From NCBI RefSeq assembly GCF_022819085.1, contig NZ_JALHAG010000001.1, positions 1,013,395 to 1,077,394 on the forward strand: 64,000 bases of DNA. Reading direction: 5' to 3'. Each line of letters starts with the position of its first letter. The first letter of the stretch is position 1. The notes beneath the pieces were generated by a model. That model worked only from the letters and a program-made list of their open reading frames with translations. It was not told the DNA's origin and ran no database searches. Below are positions 16,187-24,407 of this stretch, piece by piece. The DNA comes from Planococcus ruber. GTDB lineage: Bacteria; Bacillota; Bacilli; Bacillales_A; Planococcaceae. The translations under genes and the position numbers were made by a program.

Positions 16187-17191
16187 ATGGCTGAAACTTA
16201 TACAAAAGAAATTAATGTAAAAGATTACCCTAAGGAAGTCTTGCTCGATTTTTATAAAACGATGGCAAAAATCCGTAAGTTTGACGAAAACTTAATCAAA
16301 TTGATGCAGGACGGGAAAGTTTCAGGATTTTACCACTCCGGGATCGGTTCGGAAGGGCTGTCTGCCGGATCGATTCGGCAGAACCTAAGAGATGAGGATT
16401 ATATTTACTACAATCACCGGGGGTGCAACCAAAAAATCGCAAAAGGCGTACCGCTTTCGAAAATTTATGGAGATTTCCTCGGAACTGTAGAAGGGACGAC
16501 AAAAGGGTTAGGTGCTGGAATTGTCCATAGCGCTGATCCTGCCAGAGGCGTTCTTGGCCAAGCCGGCACCATTGGCTCGCAACTGGGGCTTAGTGTGGGG
16601 TCCGCTTTTGCTTCGAAATTAAAGAAGACAGATCAGGTTACTGTCGTCTATTTCGGTGATGGAGCAGCTTCCCGGGAAATGCTCCACGGTTCATTGAACT
16701 GGGCCGGCCTCTACAAATTGCCGGTGATCTACATTTGCGAGAACAATGAATATGCAATTTCATGCCACGTTTCCGAAACGCATTCCATCAAAGAGCATAT
16801 TGCCGACTGGGCAGACGGCTATGGGATTCCGAACTGCGTAGTGGATGGCAACGATGTATTGCTTATGCATGAAGTAGTGAAAGAAGCAGTGGAGCGTGCA
16901 AAACGCGGAGAAGGGCCAACCTTTATCGAAGCCCAGACTTTCCGCCATCGCGGCCATTTTGAAGGCGACCCTTATGATTACGTAGATGTTGAAGTGCTGC
17001 AGACTTGGAAAGACACGAAAGATCCGATTACAAACTTTGCGGCTAAATTAATGTCGGAAGAAATTGCAAAGGAAGAGGAATTGCAGAATTTGAATAAGGA
17101 AATCGACCAGGAAATTGCAGAAGCCATTGATAAAGCGTTAGCAGCGCCGATGCCGGAGGCAGGACGGATCTACGAAGGATTATACGCATAA
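16187..17191 (+). CDS. acoA: Thiamine-diphosphate dehydrogenase E1 component, alpha subunit (AcoA-like)
   Basis: 334 residues, the length of AcoA/PdhA alpha chains. The ThDP-binding motif runs from FGDGAASREMLHGSLNWAGLYKLPVIYICENNEYAIS (about 155-191). Substrate-region features are GFYHSGIGSEGLSAG and YIYYNHRGCNQKIAKG. Together with the beta chain it decarboxylates a 2-oxo acid or cleaves acetoin, and passes the acyl group to the lipoyl E2. Acetoin dehydrogenase is favoured over pyruvate dehydrogenase by the sigma-54 promoter, the AcoR-like activator and the cre site, which are the known control elements of Bacillus aco. The substrate itself is inferred. Confidence 0.88.
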   Translation: MAETYTKEINVKDYPKEVLLDFYKTMAKIRKFDENLIKLMQDGKVSGFYHSGIGSEGLSAGSIRQNLRDEDYIYYNHRGCNQKIAKGVPLSKIYGDFLGTVEGTTKGLGAGIVHSADPARGVLGQAGTIGSQLGLSVGSAFASKLKKTDQVTVVYFGDGAASREMLHGSLNWAGLYKLPVIYICENNEYAISCHVSETHSIKEHIADWADGYGIPNCVVDGNDVLLMHEVVKEAVERAKRGEGPTFIEAQTFRHRGHFEGDPYDYVDVEVLQTWKDTKDPITNFAAKLMSEEIAKEEELQNLNKEIDQEIAEAIDKALAAPMPEAGRIYEGLYA

Positions 17192-17204
17192 GGGGGAGAA
17201 ATGG

Positions 17205-18185
17205 ATGAGAAAACTGACGATGCGAAATGCTTTAATTGAAGCATTAAATGAAGAAATGGAAAGAGACGCGACGACCGTCCTGTTTGGGGAAGACGTCGGC
17301 AAATTTGGCGGCATCAACGCCGTTACCAAAGGGCTGCAGGAAAAGTTCGGGGCTGACCGCGTATTCGATACACCGATTGCCGAACCGACGATTGTTGCAG
17401 CCGCAGTCGGCATGGCCATCACGGGCAATGTCCGGCCAATTCCGGAACTGCAATTCGGGGATTTTGTCGGCATCGCTTTTGATGAAGTATTCAACAAAAT
17501 GGGGAAATGGCGTTTTATGCACGGCGGCCAAATGGAGATGCCTGTAACGCTTCGGCTTCCGATTGGGATAGCGGGCGGCGCCGGACCAGAGCACTCCCAG
17601 AGCCCGCAAGCGTTGTTCATGCATGGGCCGGGCTTGCAAATCGTGATTCCATCAACACCATACGATGCAAAAGGGCTGCTCAAAACGGCCATCCGGGACA
17701 ACAACGCAGTGCTCTTCTTTGAACATAAAATGCTTTACGATCTGAAAGGCGAAGTTCCGGAAGAAGAATATTTGATTCCTTTTGGAAAAGCCGATGTGAA
17801 ACGGGAAGGATCGGACGTTACGATTATTGCGACAGCGCTGCAAGTACATACCGCCTTGCAGGCGGCTGAAGAACTCGAAGCCCAAGGAGTCGAAGTGGAA
17901 GTCATCGATCCGCGGACATTGGCTCCGCTTGATATGGAAACAATTTTAGCTTCGGTGCGGAAAACCGGCCGGGCTTTGATTGTACATGAGGAACCGAAAA
18001 CTGGCGGTTCCGGGGCTGAAATTGCAGCGCAAATTCAGGAAGGTGCGTTATTCGACTTGGCAGCACCGATCAAGCGTATCGGAAGCCCGGATGTTCCGAT
18101 TGCTCAAAGTATTTACCTGGAACAGTTTTATGTGCCGAATAAAGAGCAGATCATTCAACAGGTCAATGAATTGATGGAGTACTGA
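17205..18185 (+). CDS. acoB: Thiamine-diphosphate dehydrogenase E1 component, beta subunit (AcoB-like)
   Basis: 326 residues, typical for E1 beta. Clear segments are FGEDVGKFGGINAVTKGLQEKFG, FDTPIAEPTIVAAAVGMAITGNVRPIPELQFGDFV, QSPQALFMHGPGLQIVIPSTPYDAKGLLKTAI, and the C-terminal transketolase domain IDPRTLAPLDMETILASVRKTGRALIVHEEPKTGG. It starts 13 bases after E1 alpha behind GGGGGAGAA and completes the alpha2beta2 E1. A 73-base gap with a small GC hairpin separates it from E2. Confidence 0.92.
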   Translation: MRKLTMRNALIEALNEEMERDATTVLFGEDVGKFGGINAVTKGLQEKFGADRVFDTPIAEPTIVAAAVGMAITGNVRPIPELQFGDFVGIAFDEVFNKMGKWRFMHGGQMEMPVTLRLPIGIAGGAGPEHSQSPQALFMHGPGLQIVIPSTPYDAKGLLKTAIRDNNAVLFFEHKMLYDLKGEVPEEEYLIPFGKADVKREGSDVTIIATALQVHTALQAAEELEAQGVEVEVIDPRTLAPLDMETILASVRKTGRALIVHEEPKTGGSGAEIAAQIQEGALFDLAAPIKRIGSPDVPIAQSIYLEQFYVPNKEQIIQQVNELMEY

Positions 18186-18192
18186 TCCGGGG

Positions 18193-18208
18193 GGCCAGGT
18201 CTCTGGCC
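18193..18208 (+). repeat. Short GC-rich hairpin between E1 beta and E2 genes
   Basis: GGCCAG, loop GTCT, CTGGCC, followed by only three T residues. Too weak for full termination; it may set relative expression or mark an RNA-processing site inside the operon. Confidence 0.4.
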
Positions 18209-18258
18209 TTTCCAACCAAATCAAAGGTTCATCAAAATGATGATAGGAGTGGGACCTT

Positions 18259-19428
18259 ATGTATGAAGTGAAAATGCCGAGGCTGGGTGTGACGATGCAA
18301 AACGGCACAGTTACAGAATGGCTTATCAAAGAAGGGGAAGAAGTGGCAAAAGGGGAATACCTTTTTGAACTGGAGACGGAAAAATCTACGTTGGAAATTG
18401 AAGCGCAGGAAGCCGGAGTCTTGAAAAAAATCATTGTCCCTCCGGATGTAGAAGTGCCGGTCAATACGGTAATCGCTGTCATTGCAGGAGCGGATGAAGA
18501 AGTGGATTTGAGTGTCTATAGCAAGGAAGCGAAAGCCGAAGCGGCCACAGCCTCTACAGAAAATGAAAAAAAACCTGAGGAAGAAACGGAACAAAAAACT
18601 CAGACGGCTAAAAGAGGCGGCATTTCACCAAGGGCACGGAAATTGGCGAAAGAACTGGGCGTCTCTTTAGAACATATCACAGGGACTGGAAAAGACGGAA
18701 TTGTAACGGAACTTGACGTTCAAAATGCTGCTTCGAATTCTGGTCCGACAATTAAAGTAAGAGAAACAATCCCGTTGAACAATATAAAGAAAGTCATGGC
18801 CGATAATATGTTGACCAGCTGGCAAAGCATTCCCCAGTTTACGCAAATGGTGTCTGTCAATATGGAGCAGGCATTGAAAGTGAAGAACGAAATTGAAGGA
18901 ATCTCTATAAATGACCTTATCGTCAAAACGGTGGCAAATGCGGTTAAAGCGTATCCGTTTGTGAACAGCAAGCTCGAGAAAGAAAAAGAAATTACCGTTT
19001 ACGACGAAGTCAATGTGTCCATTGCGATTAATAGTGCGCATGGCTTGGTGGTTCCGGTAGTGAAAAATACTGAACAAAAAACAGTCCAAGAAATTTCAGC
19101 GGAAATAAAACAATTGGCAGAAAAAGCAGAAGGCAAAAATCTTTCGATGGACGATTATGCAGGCGGAACCATCACCATTTCAAATTTAGGCAGCCTTGGA
19201 ATTGAAAGCGGAACGCCGATCGTCAATAGTCCGCAATCCACGATTGTCTTTGTCGGTGCCATCAAAAAGACGCCGATCGTCAATGAACAGGACGATATTA
19301 AAGCAGCTCCAATGATGGTGCTTTCCATCTGCTACGATCACCGTTTCATCGATGGAGTGGCGGGAGCACGGTTCACCAACGAAGTGAAAGAAGCACTGGA
19401 AACATTGACTGCAGCAGATTTGATTTAA
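18259..19428 (+). CDS. acoC: Dihydrolipoamide acyltransferase (E2) of the sigma-54 dehydrogenase operon
   Basis: 389 residues with all E2 parts. One lipoyl domain covers about 1-78, with the lipoylated Lys in ELETEKSTLEIEA. An acidic linker (about 90-115) follows, then the E1/E3-binding domain ISPRARKLAKELGVSLEHITGTGKDGIVTELDV (about 120-152) and a catalytic acyltransferase domain ending with CYDHRFIDGVAGARF, which contains the HxxxDG active site. It transfers the acyl group from E1 to CoA. Unlike Bacillus aco operons, no dedicated E3 gene follows, so the lipoyl group must be reoxidised by a shared dihydrolipoyl dehydrogenase. Confidence 0.93.
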   Translation: MYEVKMPRLGVTMQNGTVTEWLIKEGEEVAKGEYLFELETEKSTLEIEAQEAGVLKKIIVPPDVEVPVNTVIAVIAGADEEVDLSVYSKEAKAEAATASTENEKKPEEETEQKTQTAKRGGISPRARKLAKELGVSLEHITGTGKDGIVTELDVQNAASNSGPTIKVRETIPLNNIKKVMADNMLTSWQSIPQFTQMVSVNMEQALKVKNEIEGISINDLIVKTVANAVKAYPFVNSKLEKEKEITVYDEVNVSIAINSAHGLVVPVVKNTEQKTVQEISAEIKQLAEKAEGKNLSMDDYAGGTITISNLGSLGIESGTPIVNSPQSTIVFVGAIKKTPIVNEQDDIKAAPMMVLSICYDHRFIDGVAGARFTNEVKEALETLTAADLI

Positions 19429-19442
19429 TGAGGAGGAAAAGC

Positions 19443-20210
19443 ATGAGATTGAGCGGTAAAGTAGCGATTATAACTGGAGCCGGAAGCGGACAAGGAAAAG
19501 CTTCAGCGCGCGCCTTTGCAGAGCAGGGGGCAGCAGTAGTGATCGCGGAATGGAATACAGAAGCCGGCAAGCAAGTGGAAGAAGAGTTAAAAAGTGCGGG
19601 GCATGACGCTCTATTTATCCAAACGGATATTTCCAGCGAAGAAAATGTCCAGTCAATGGTGGAAGAAGTCAAAAATCATTATGGGAAAATCGATATTTTG
19701 TTTAACAACGCAGGCATCGGCTTTTCTTCAAGATCCCGCTTTGCCATGGCTTCTGTCTTAGAAACGCCTTTGCAGGATTGGAACAGCATTTTAGGAATCA
19801 ATTTAAACGGGGTTTTCTTGATGTCAAAATACGTAATTCCGATTATGATTGAACAAGGCAGGGGCAGCATCATCAACAACTCTTCGTTAAATGGAATTAT
19901 CGGTGTAACGGGGGCAGATGCCTATACTGCTTCAAAAGGCGGAGTTGTCGCTTTGACGCGCGTCATGGCAGCAGATTACGGCAAGCACAACATTCGTGTA
20001 AATTGCATTTGCCCAGGAGCCATCAACACGCCGATGATTGGAGAAGTCTTGGACATCCCCGAAATCGCCAAAAATTACGAAACGGGTCCGCTTGGCCGAG
20101 TAGGAGAGCCGGAAGAAATTGCCCAAGCAGCATTGTTTTTAGCTTCCGATGAAGCCAGCTATATAACAGGCGTTATTTTGCCGGTAGACGGTGGGTGGAG
20201 TGCAGTGTAA
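19443..20210 (+). CDS. Short-chain dehydrogenase/reductase in the sigma-54 operon
   Basis: 255 residues from the ATG at 19443, placed correctly behind GAGGAGG; an ATG at 19428 overlapping the E2 stop is less likely. Cofactor motif TGAGSGQGKASA (about 12-23), NNAG (about 88-91), catalytic YTASKGG (about 160-166). The final PVDGGWSAV is the usual SDR end. It lies where Bacillus aco operons have acoL. If the operon handles acetoin, a butanediol/acetoin or diacetyl dehydrogenase would make sense as the preceding step, but the sequence alone does not fix the substrate. Confidence 0.9.
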   Translation: MRLSGKVAIITGAGSGQGKASARAFAEQGAAVVIAEWNTEAGKQVEEELKSAGHDALFIQTDISSEENVQSMVEEVKNHYGKIDILFNNAGIGFSSRSRFAMASVLETPLQDWNSILGINLNGVFLMSKYVIPIMIEQGRGSIINNSSLNGIIGVTGADAYTASKGGVVALTRVMAADYGKHNIRVNCICPGAINTPMIGEVLDIPEIAKNYETGPLGRVGEPEEIAQAALFLASDEASYITGVILPVDGGWSAV

Positions 20211-20227
20211 GCTATAGGTACGGTTTA

Positions 20228-20249
20228 AAAATTCAGAAAAGTGAATTTT
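20228..20249 (+). terminator. AT-rich hairpin between SDR and activator genes
   Basis: AAAATTCA (20228-20235) / TGAATTTT (20242-20249) followed by ATTCTG. A weak terminator or attenuator that could lower read-through from the sigma-54 operon into the activator gene. Confidence 0.35.
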
Positions 20250-20285
20250 ATTCTGTGCATAACACTGTCAAAGGAAGTGGTTGAA

Positions 20286-22274
20286 GTGAAGAGCAGTTAT
20301 TCCTATCAGACCAATTATCCGCCTTTAAAACGTATTGATAAAACTAAAGTGCTGAAAAATATTTGGAATCAATATATAAAAAAAGAACTGGAGACAGGAG
20401 AAGCCCGCCCAATTATTGCAGAATCTTGGAGAAGATCGAAAGGCTACGGTATAGATCCGGATTCTGCAAAAGCTCCGGTCATCTGCTCCCCTCAAGAACT
20501 GCGAAAAAGAAAAAACCGTTATGAGGATACGCTCCATCTTATCCGTCCATTCATGGATGATCTTTATGAAATTGTAAAAGGCACTGACAGCATTATTGCC
20601 TTTTCGGATCCGGACGGCGTCATTTTGGAATTGTTCGGAGACAGCGATATTGCATTAAATGCAGCAAGTGCCAACTTTAAAATCGGGGCCAATATGAATG
20701 AGAAGCATTCCGGAACCAATGCCATAGGGACAGCATTGGTTACCGGTTCTCCCATTCAAGTAATCGGCGCTGAGCATTTTTGCGTTGCCTGGCATACGTC
20801 CCACTGTTCCAGCGCTCCAATTTTGGATCCACTGACCGGAAATGTCTTAGGGGTATTGACCGTGGTAGGCTATTTAAAAACCGCCCATCCCCATTCGTTG
20901 GCATTGGTGAAGACTGCTGCAGGCTCTGTTTTAAAGCTAATTGAACAAAAAGAGCTTAAACATGAACAATATATGGTCGATAATTACTTCAACGCGGCCA
21001 TCGATTCGATCTCAGATGGTATTTTAATCGTGAACAGAATCGGAGAAGTGATCCGGCTGAATAAAATTGCTGCTCATTTATTAGGAATTTCATCAGAACC
21101 GAACACGAAATACAAATTGAATGATATTGCGAAACTCAAACCTCTATCCAAAAATCTGCAGGAAATGATCACCGGCCAAGAGGTCATTTTAAAGGAACAG
21201 TTGAATCTGCAGCAAGACGGAGAATTCCTATTGTTGCTCACTTCGCGAAAAATTCAAGTGGGGAAGGAAACAATCGGAAATATCATCATCCTTCAGAAAA
21301 AATTTAAAAAAGATATAAACAATTTCACAGCAAAGCATCAATTCTCTTCACTGATCGGTGAAGATCCCGAGTTCAAAAAAACCATCCGCTTTGCCGAAAA
21401 AGCGGCAAGAACAGATAAAACCATTCTGCTCACAGGAGAAAGCGGGACCGGGAAAGAATTATTTGCACAAGCCATCCATAATGACAGTTCAAGGCGGCAA
21501 GAGGCTTTCTTGGCCGTAAATTGTGCGGCGATACCTAGAGAATTGATTGCGAGTGAACTGTTCGGCTATACGGATGGAGCCTTTACGAATGCCGTAAAAG
21601 GAGGCAAAAAAGGGAAATTTGAGGCGGCTCACGGCGGCACCGTGTTTCTAGACGAAATCGGAGATATGCCGCTGGAAGTGCAAACGCATTTGCTGAGAGT
21701 TCTGGAAGAAAAAGAAGTGACGCCGCTTGGCTCCAATCAGCCGAAATCAATAAATGTCCGAATCATCGCAGCGACAAATAAAAATTTAAAAGAGCTGGTG
21801 GAAAACAAGGAGTTTCGTTTGGATTTGTTTTACCGCTTGAATATCATATCCTTGGACATTCCTCCGCTGCGCAATAGAAAATCTGACATCCCTATATTGG
21901 CCAATTATTTTTTGCCTTATAAAAAGCTATCTGCTGAAGTGCTAAGCGAATTTTATACTTATGAATGGCCTGGAAACCTTCGGGAATTGAAAAACGTATT
22001 AGAGCAGATGGAGGTTTTTTGCGAGTCTGACCTGCTGACAATCGACTATTTGCCCGGTTATCTAAAAAAAGGCAAGCAAACATTTGAAGTACCGGAATTC
22101 TATTCAGGAGCAGTCAACCAAACAAGAAAACAAACGCTGCTCCTGAGTTTAAAATCCAGCAGCAATGCAGCTGAAGCAGCAGAGAAATTGGGTGTTTCTC
22201 CAAGCACGGTTTATCGATGGGCCGAAGAATATGGAATCAATCTTAAAATGCATTTGAAAAGAAAAGAACAATAG
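20286..22274 (+). CDS. acoR: Sigma-54-dependent transcriptional activator (AcoR-like)
   Basis: 662 residues from the GTG at 20286, ten bases after AAGGA; an upstream GTG at 20241 is possible. Domains in order: N-terminal GAF sensor (GANMNEKHSGTNAIGTALVTGSPIQVIGAEHFC, typical of AcoR), a PAS-like region (AAIDSISDGILIVNRIGEVIRLN), the AAA+ domain with Walker A GESGTGKELFAQAIH and Walker B GGTVFLDEIGDM, and a C-terminal HTH (AAEAAEKLGVSPSTVYRWAEEYGI). The sigma-54-contacting GAFTGA loop reads GAFTNA (21576-21593). It presumably activates the -24/-12 promoter at 15364. Confidence 0.93.
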   Translation: MKSSYSYQTNYPPLKRIDKTKVLKNIWNQYIKKELETGEARPIIAESWRRSKGYGIDPDSAKAPVICSPQELRKRKNRYEDTLHLIRPFMDDLYEIVKGTDSIIAFSDPDGVILELFGDSDIALNAASANFKIGANMNEKHSGTNAIGTALVTGSPIQVIGAEHFCVAWHTSHCSSAPILDPLTGNVLGVLTVVGYLKTAHPHSLALVKTAAGSVLKLIEQKELKHEQYMVDNYFNAAIDSISDGILIVNRIGEVIRLNKIAAHLLGISSEPNTKYKLNDIAKLKPLSKNLQEMITGQEVILKEQLNLQQDGEFLLLLTSRKIQVGKETIGNIIILQKKFKKDINNFTAKHQFSSLIGEDPEFKKTIRFAEKAARTDKTILLTGESGTGKELFAQAIHNDSSRRQEAFLAVNCAAIPRELIASELFGYTDGAFTNAVKGGKKGKFEAAHGGTVFLDEIGDMPLEVQTHLLRVLEEKEVTPLGSNQPKSINVRIIAATNKNLKELVENKEFRLDLFYRLNIISLDIPPLRNRKSDIPILANYFLPYKKLSAEVLSEFYTYEWPGNLRELKNVLEQMEVFCESDLLTIDYLPGYLKKGKQTFEVPEFYSGAVNQTRKQTLLLSLKSSSNAAEAAEKLGVSPSTVYRWAEEYGINLKMHLKRKEQ

Positions 22275-22280
22275 CGTAGG

Positions 22281-22315
22281 CCGCTCTCCATATTTAAATG
22301 CGAAGAGCGGTCTTT
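22281..22315 (+). terminator. Rho-independent terminator after the activator gene
   Basis: CCGCTCT (22281-22287) / AGAGCGG (22304-22310), then TCTTTTATT. It ends the sigma-54 region. From here to 22605 the sequence is very AT-rich and codes for nothing I can support; the only structure seen is the palindrome at 22539. Confidence 0.8.
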
Positions 22316-22538
22316 TATTGAATAACAGAATAGGAGGGCATTAAAAAGTATATTTATATAATTCATATACAAATAAATTTACATATTCATGCAGGTTTAA
22401 AATTTAAGAAAATAAAGAATTTTTTTTTGGATTAAATGAGGAATAGCAAGGGTATAGTAAACAAATTAAAAAAGTCAGAAAAGATACTTTCAATAAATAT
22501 TACATAAATATGCGAAAATTTTATTAAGGCGTAATGAT

Positions 22539-22553
22539 ATTTTACTGTAAAAT
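22539..22553. promoter_or_regulatory. 15-bp palindrome upstream of the DAACS symporter gene
   Basis: ATTTTAC-T-GTAAAAT is a perfect 7+1+7 palindrome, 53 bases before the ATG at 22606. It is a plausible operator; no regulator can be named. Confidence 0.35.
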
Positions 22554-22605
22554 TTTTTGGTTTTCGGGTAAACTGAACTCTACTCTAAAAAAAGGAAGAT
22601 GATAG

Positions 22606-23850
22606 ATGAAGAAAAAAAGCTTAACTGTAAAAGTTTTAACTGGATTGGTCTTAGGGGCAATTGTCGGTTTACTCATCAATTTGTTTGCGCCTGGCTCATT
22701 TGAGACTTTAAATACATATGTATTTGTCCCTGTTGGACAAATCTTCTTAAGTTTGATCAATATGCTCGTTGTTCCGTTAGTTTTCTTTTCCATTGTCCTT
22801 GGGACAGCGGGTCTTGGGGATCCGGCAAAATTGGGACGGATCGGTTTGAAAACGATTACTTACTTTCTGGTGACAACGACAATCGCTATCGTAATTGGCC
22901 TTTCGCTGGCATCAGTAATTCAACCAGGGCTTGCTGGCGATTTTGATTTAGAAGGGGCGTCTTTTGAATCTGAAGAAGCGCCATCAGTAGTCGATACTTT
23001 ATTGAATATTATCCCATCCAATCCGTTAGCTGCGTTGACGGAAGGCAACATGTTGCAAATTATTGTTTTTGCTGTATTTGTTGGTTTGGCTTTAACGGCG
23101 TTAAAAGAAAAAACGTCTGGTTTGCTTAAATTGATGGAGCAGGGCAACGAAGTGATGATGTATTTGGTCGGAATCGTGATGAAGTTCGCTCCGTACGGTA
23201 CATTTGCATTGATTGCAACAGCTGTCGGTTCGCAAGGATTTTCAGCGATGAAAGCGATGGGAGCTTACATGCTGGTCATATTGGCAGCATTAGCACTTCA
23301 TGCAGCCGTTACTTATGGCGGAACGATCGCCTTTTTAGCTAAGAAAAACCCGATTTGGTTTTTCAAAAAGTTTGCGCCTGCCATGACTGTCGCATTCAGT
23401 ACGTCAAGCAGTACGGCTACCCTGCCGGTTTCGATGGAGGTAGCTCAAAAAGATTTGGGTGTTCCGAAGTCAGTCAGTTCGTTTGTGCAGCCGCTTGGCG
23501 CAACCATCAATATGGATGGGACAGCGATCATGCAAGGCGTAGCAACGATGTTCATCGCGCAAGCTTACGGCATCGATTTGACGGCTATGGAACTGGCGAC
23601 AGTTGTCTTGACTGCGGTACTCGCAAGTATCGGTACAGCAGGGGTTCCTGGAGTGGGCCTTATCATGCTTGCGATGGTATTGAGCAGTGTAGGCCTTCCG
23701 GTAGCAGGAATCGGTTTGGTAATCGGGATTGACCGTCTATTGGATATGACCCGAACTGCGATCAATATTTCAGGCGATGCGGCATGTGCCGTTTATGTAG
23801 CAGAAACTGAAGGCAAGAGAGAGATCAGGAAACAAGAAGCAGAAGCGTAA
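22606..23850 (+). CDS. Dicarboxylate/amino acid:cation symporter (DAACS, GltP/DctA-like)
   Basis: 414 residues, eight-span DAACS transporter. Diagnostic motifs are FSTSSSTATLPVSMEVAQKDLGVPKSVSSFVQPLGATINMDGTAIMQGVATMFIAQAYG (about 263-321), with the serine-rich hairpin and the NMDGT substrate/sodium site, and PGVGLIMLAMVL further on. Such carriers import glutamate, aspartate, serine or C4-dicarboxylates with sodium or protons. It is a single gene behind a long AT-rich leader and before a strong terminator, so it has its own promoter. The exact substrate is not predictable by eye. Confidence 0.94.
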   Translation: MKKKSLTVKVLTGLVLGAIVGLLINLFAPGSFETLNTYVFVPVGQIFLSLINMLVVPLVFFSIVLGTAGLGDPAKLGRIGLKTITYFLVTTTIAIVIGLSLASVIQPGLAGDFDLEGASFESEEAPSVVDTLLNIIPSNPLAALTEGNMLQIIVFAVFVGLALTALKEKTSGLLKLMEQGNEVMMYLVGIVMKFAPYGTFALIATAVGSQGFSAMKAMGAYMLVILAALALHAAVTYGGTIAFLAKKNPIWFFKKFAPAMTVAFSTSSSTATLPVSMEVAQKDLGVPKSVSSFVQPLGATINMDGTAIMQGVATMFIAQAYGIDLTAMELATVVLTAVLASIGTAGVPGVGLIMLAMVLSSVGLPVAGIGLVIGIDRLLDMTRTAINISGDAACAVYVAETEGKREIRKQEAEA

Positions 23851-23861
23851 AAAATGACTGT

Positions 23862-23894
23862 CTCCTTTCGTTTTGCGGCGAAAGGAGGCTGTTT
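23862..23894 (+). terminator. Rho-independent terminator after the DAACS gene
   Basis: 9-bp stem CTCCTTTCG (23862-23870) / CGAAAGGAG (23879-23887), 8-base loop, followed by GCTGTTTT. Confidence 0.8.
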
Positions 23895-23954
23895 TAAGTT
23901 ATCTGAAGTTTTGATGATATACTGTCTTTAAAAGCAGAAGCAGGAGGCGAAGAG

Positions 23955-24224
23955 ATGAACGATATCTGGAAAATCCGATACAAATTGCACAATATCCGGG
24001 TAGAGAAAAATTTAAGGAGCCAAAAGCTTTATGTAGATGGCGTTCTGCAGGATGAGCAAATCGGTTTTGCGCTGAGTTCAAGATTGTTCGGCAAGCTGAA
24101 AAATGAAGACGGAGAAACAGAAGATATTAAAGTTTCCATCGGCATCAAGTGCCTGGAAGCACAATGTTTGATTTTTATAGGAGAAAAATTGATTTATTCC
24201 ACCAAAGTGCAATGGGAAGGCTGA
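23955..24224 (+). CDS. Small hypothetical protein
   Basis: 89 residues, not recognised. It is basic, with no signal peptide or membrane span, and alternating hydrophobic residues (YVDGVLQDEQIGFALSS, KVSIGIKCLEAQCLIFIGEKLIY) suggest a small beta-sheet protein. The ATG at 23955 follows GGAGGCGAAGAG at good spacing and its own terminator follows at 24227, which argue that it is a real single-gene unit. Confidence 0.7.
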   Translation: MNDIWKIRYKLHNIRVEKNLRSQKLYVDGVLQDEQIGFALSSRLFGKLKNEDGETEDIKVSIGIKCLEAQCLIFIGEKLIYSTKVQWEG

Positions 24225-24226
24225 AG

Positions 24227-24254
24227 AGAGATGCAGATATGCATCTCTTTTTTT
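24227..24254 (+). terminator. Rho-independent terminator
   Basis: AGAGATGCA (24227-24235), loop GATA, TGCATCTCT (24240-24248), then a T-rich run. The remaining 150 bases up to the next gene hold nothing recognisable. Confidence 0.85.
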
Positions 24255-24407
24255 CTTTGGATGAATCAGAATTGCTTACATCTATCTACGCCTCAAGTCC
24301 TGCAAGGAAAAAGTCCAGCGCCCGATGCTGTTATTTTCTGCTGAGGCTAAACTGAGAATAACTTATTAGACGTTGCTGGGACAGGCAGCTTAAGAGGAGA
24401 TGAAGCA

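Noticed and set aside
22555-22575. Sigma-B promoter before the DAACS gene (GGGTAA at 22566-22571)
   Set aside because: No GTTT-type -35 box at 12-15 bases upstream; the position holds GTAAAA.
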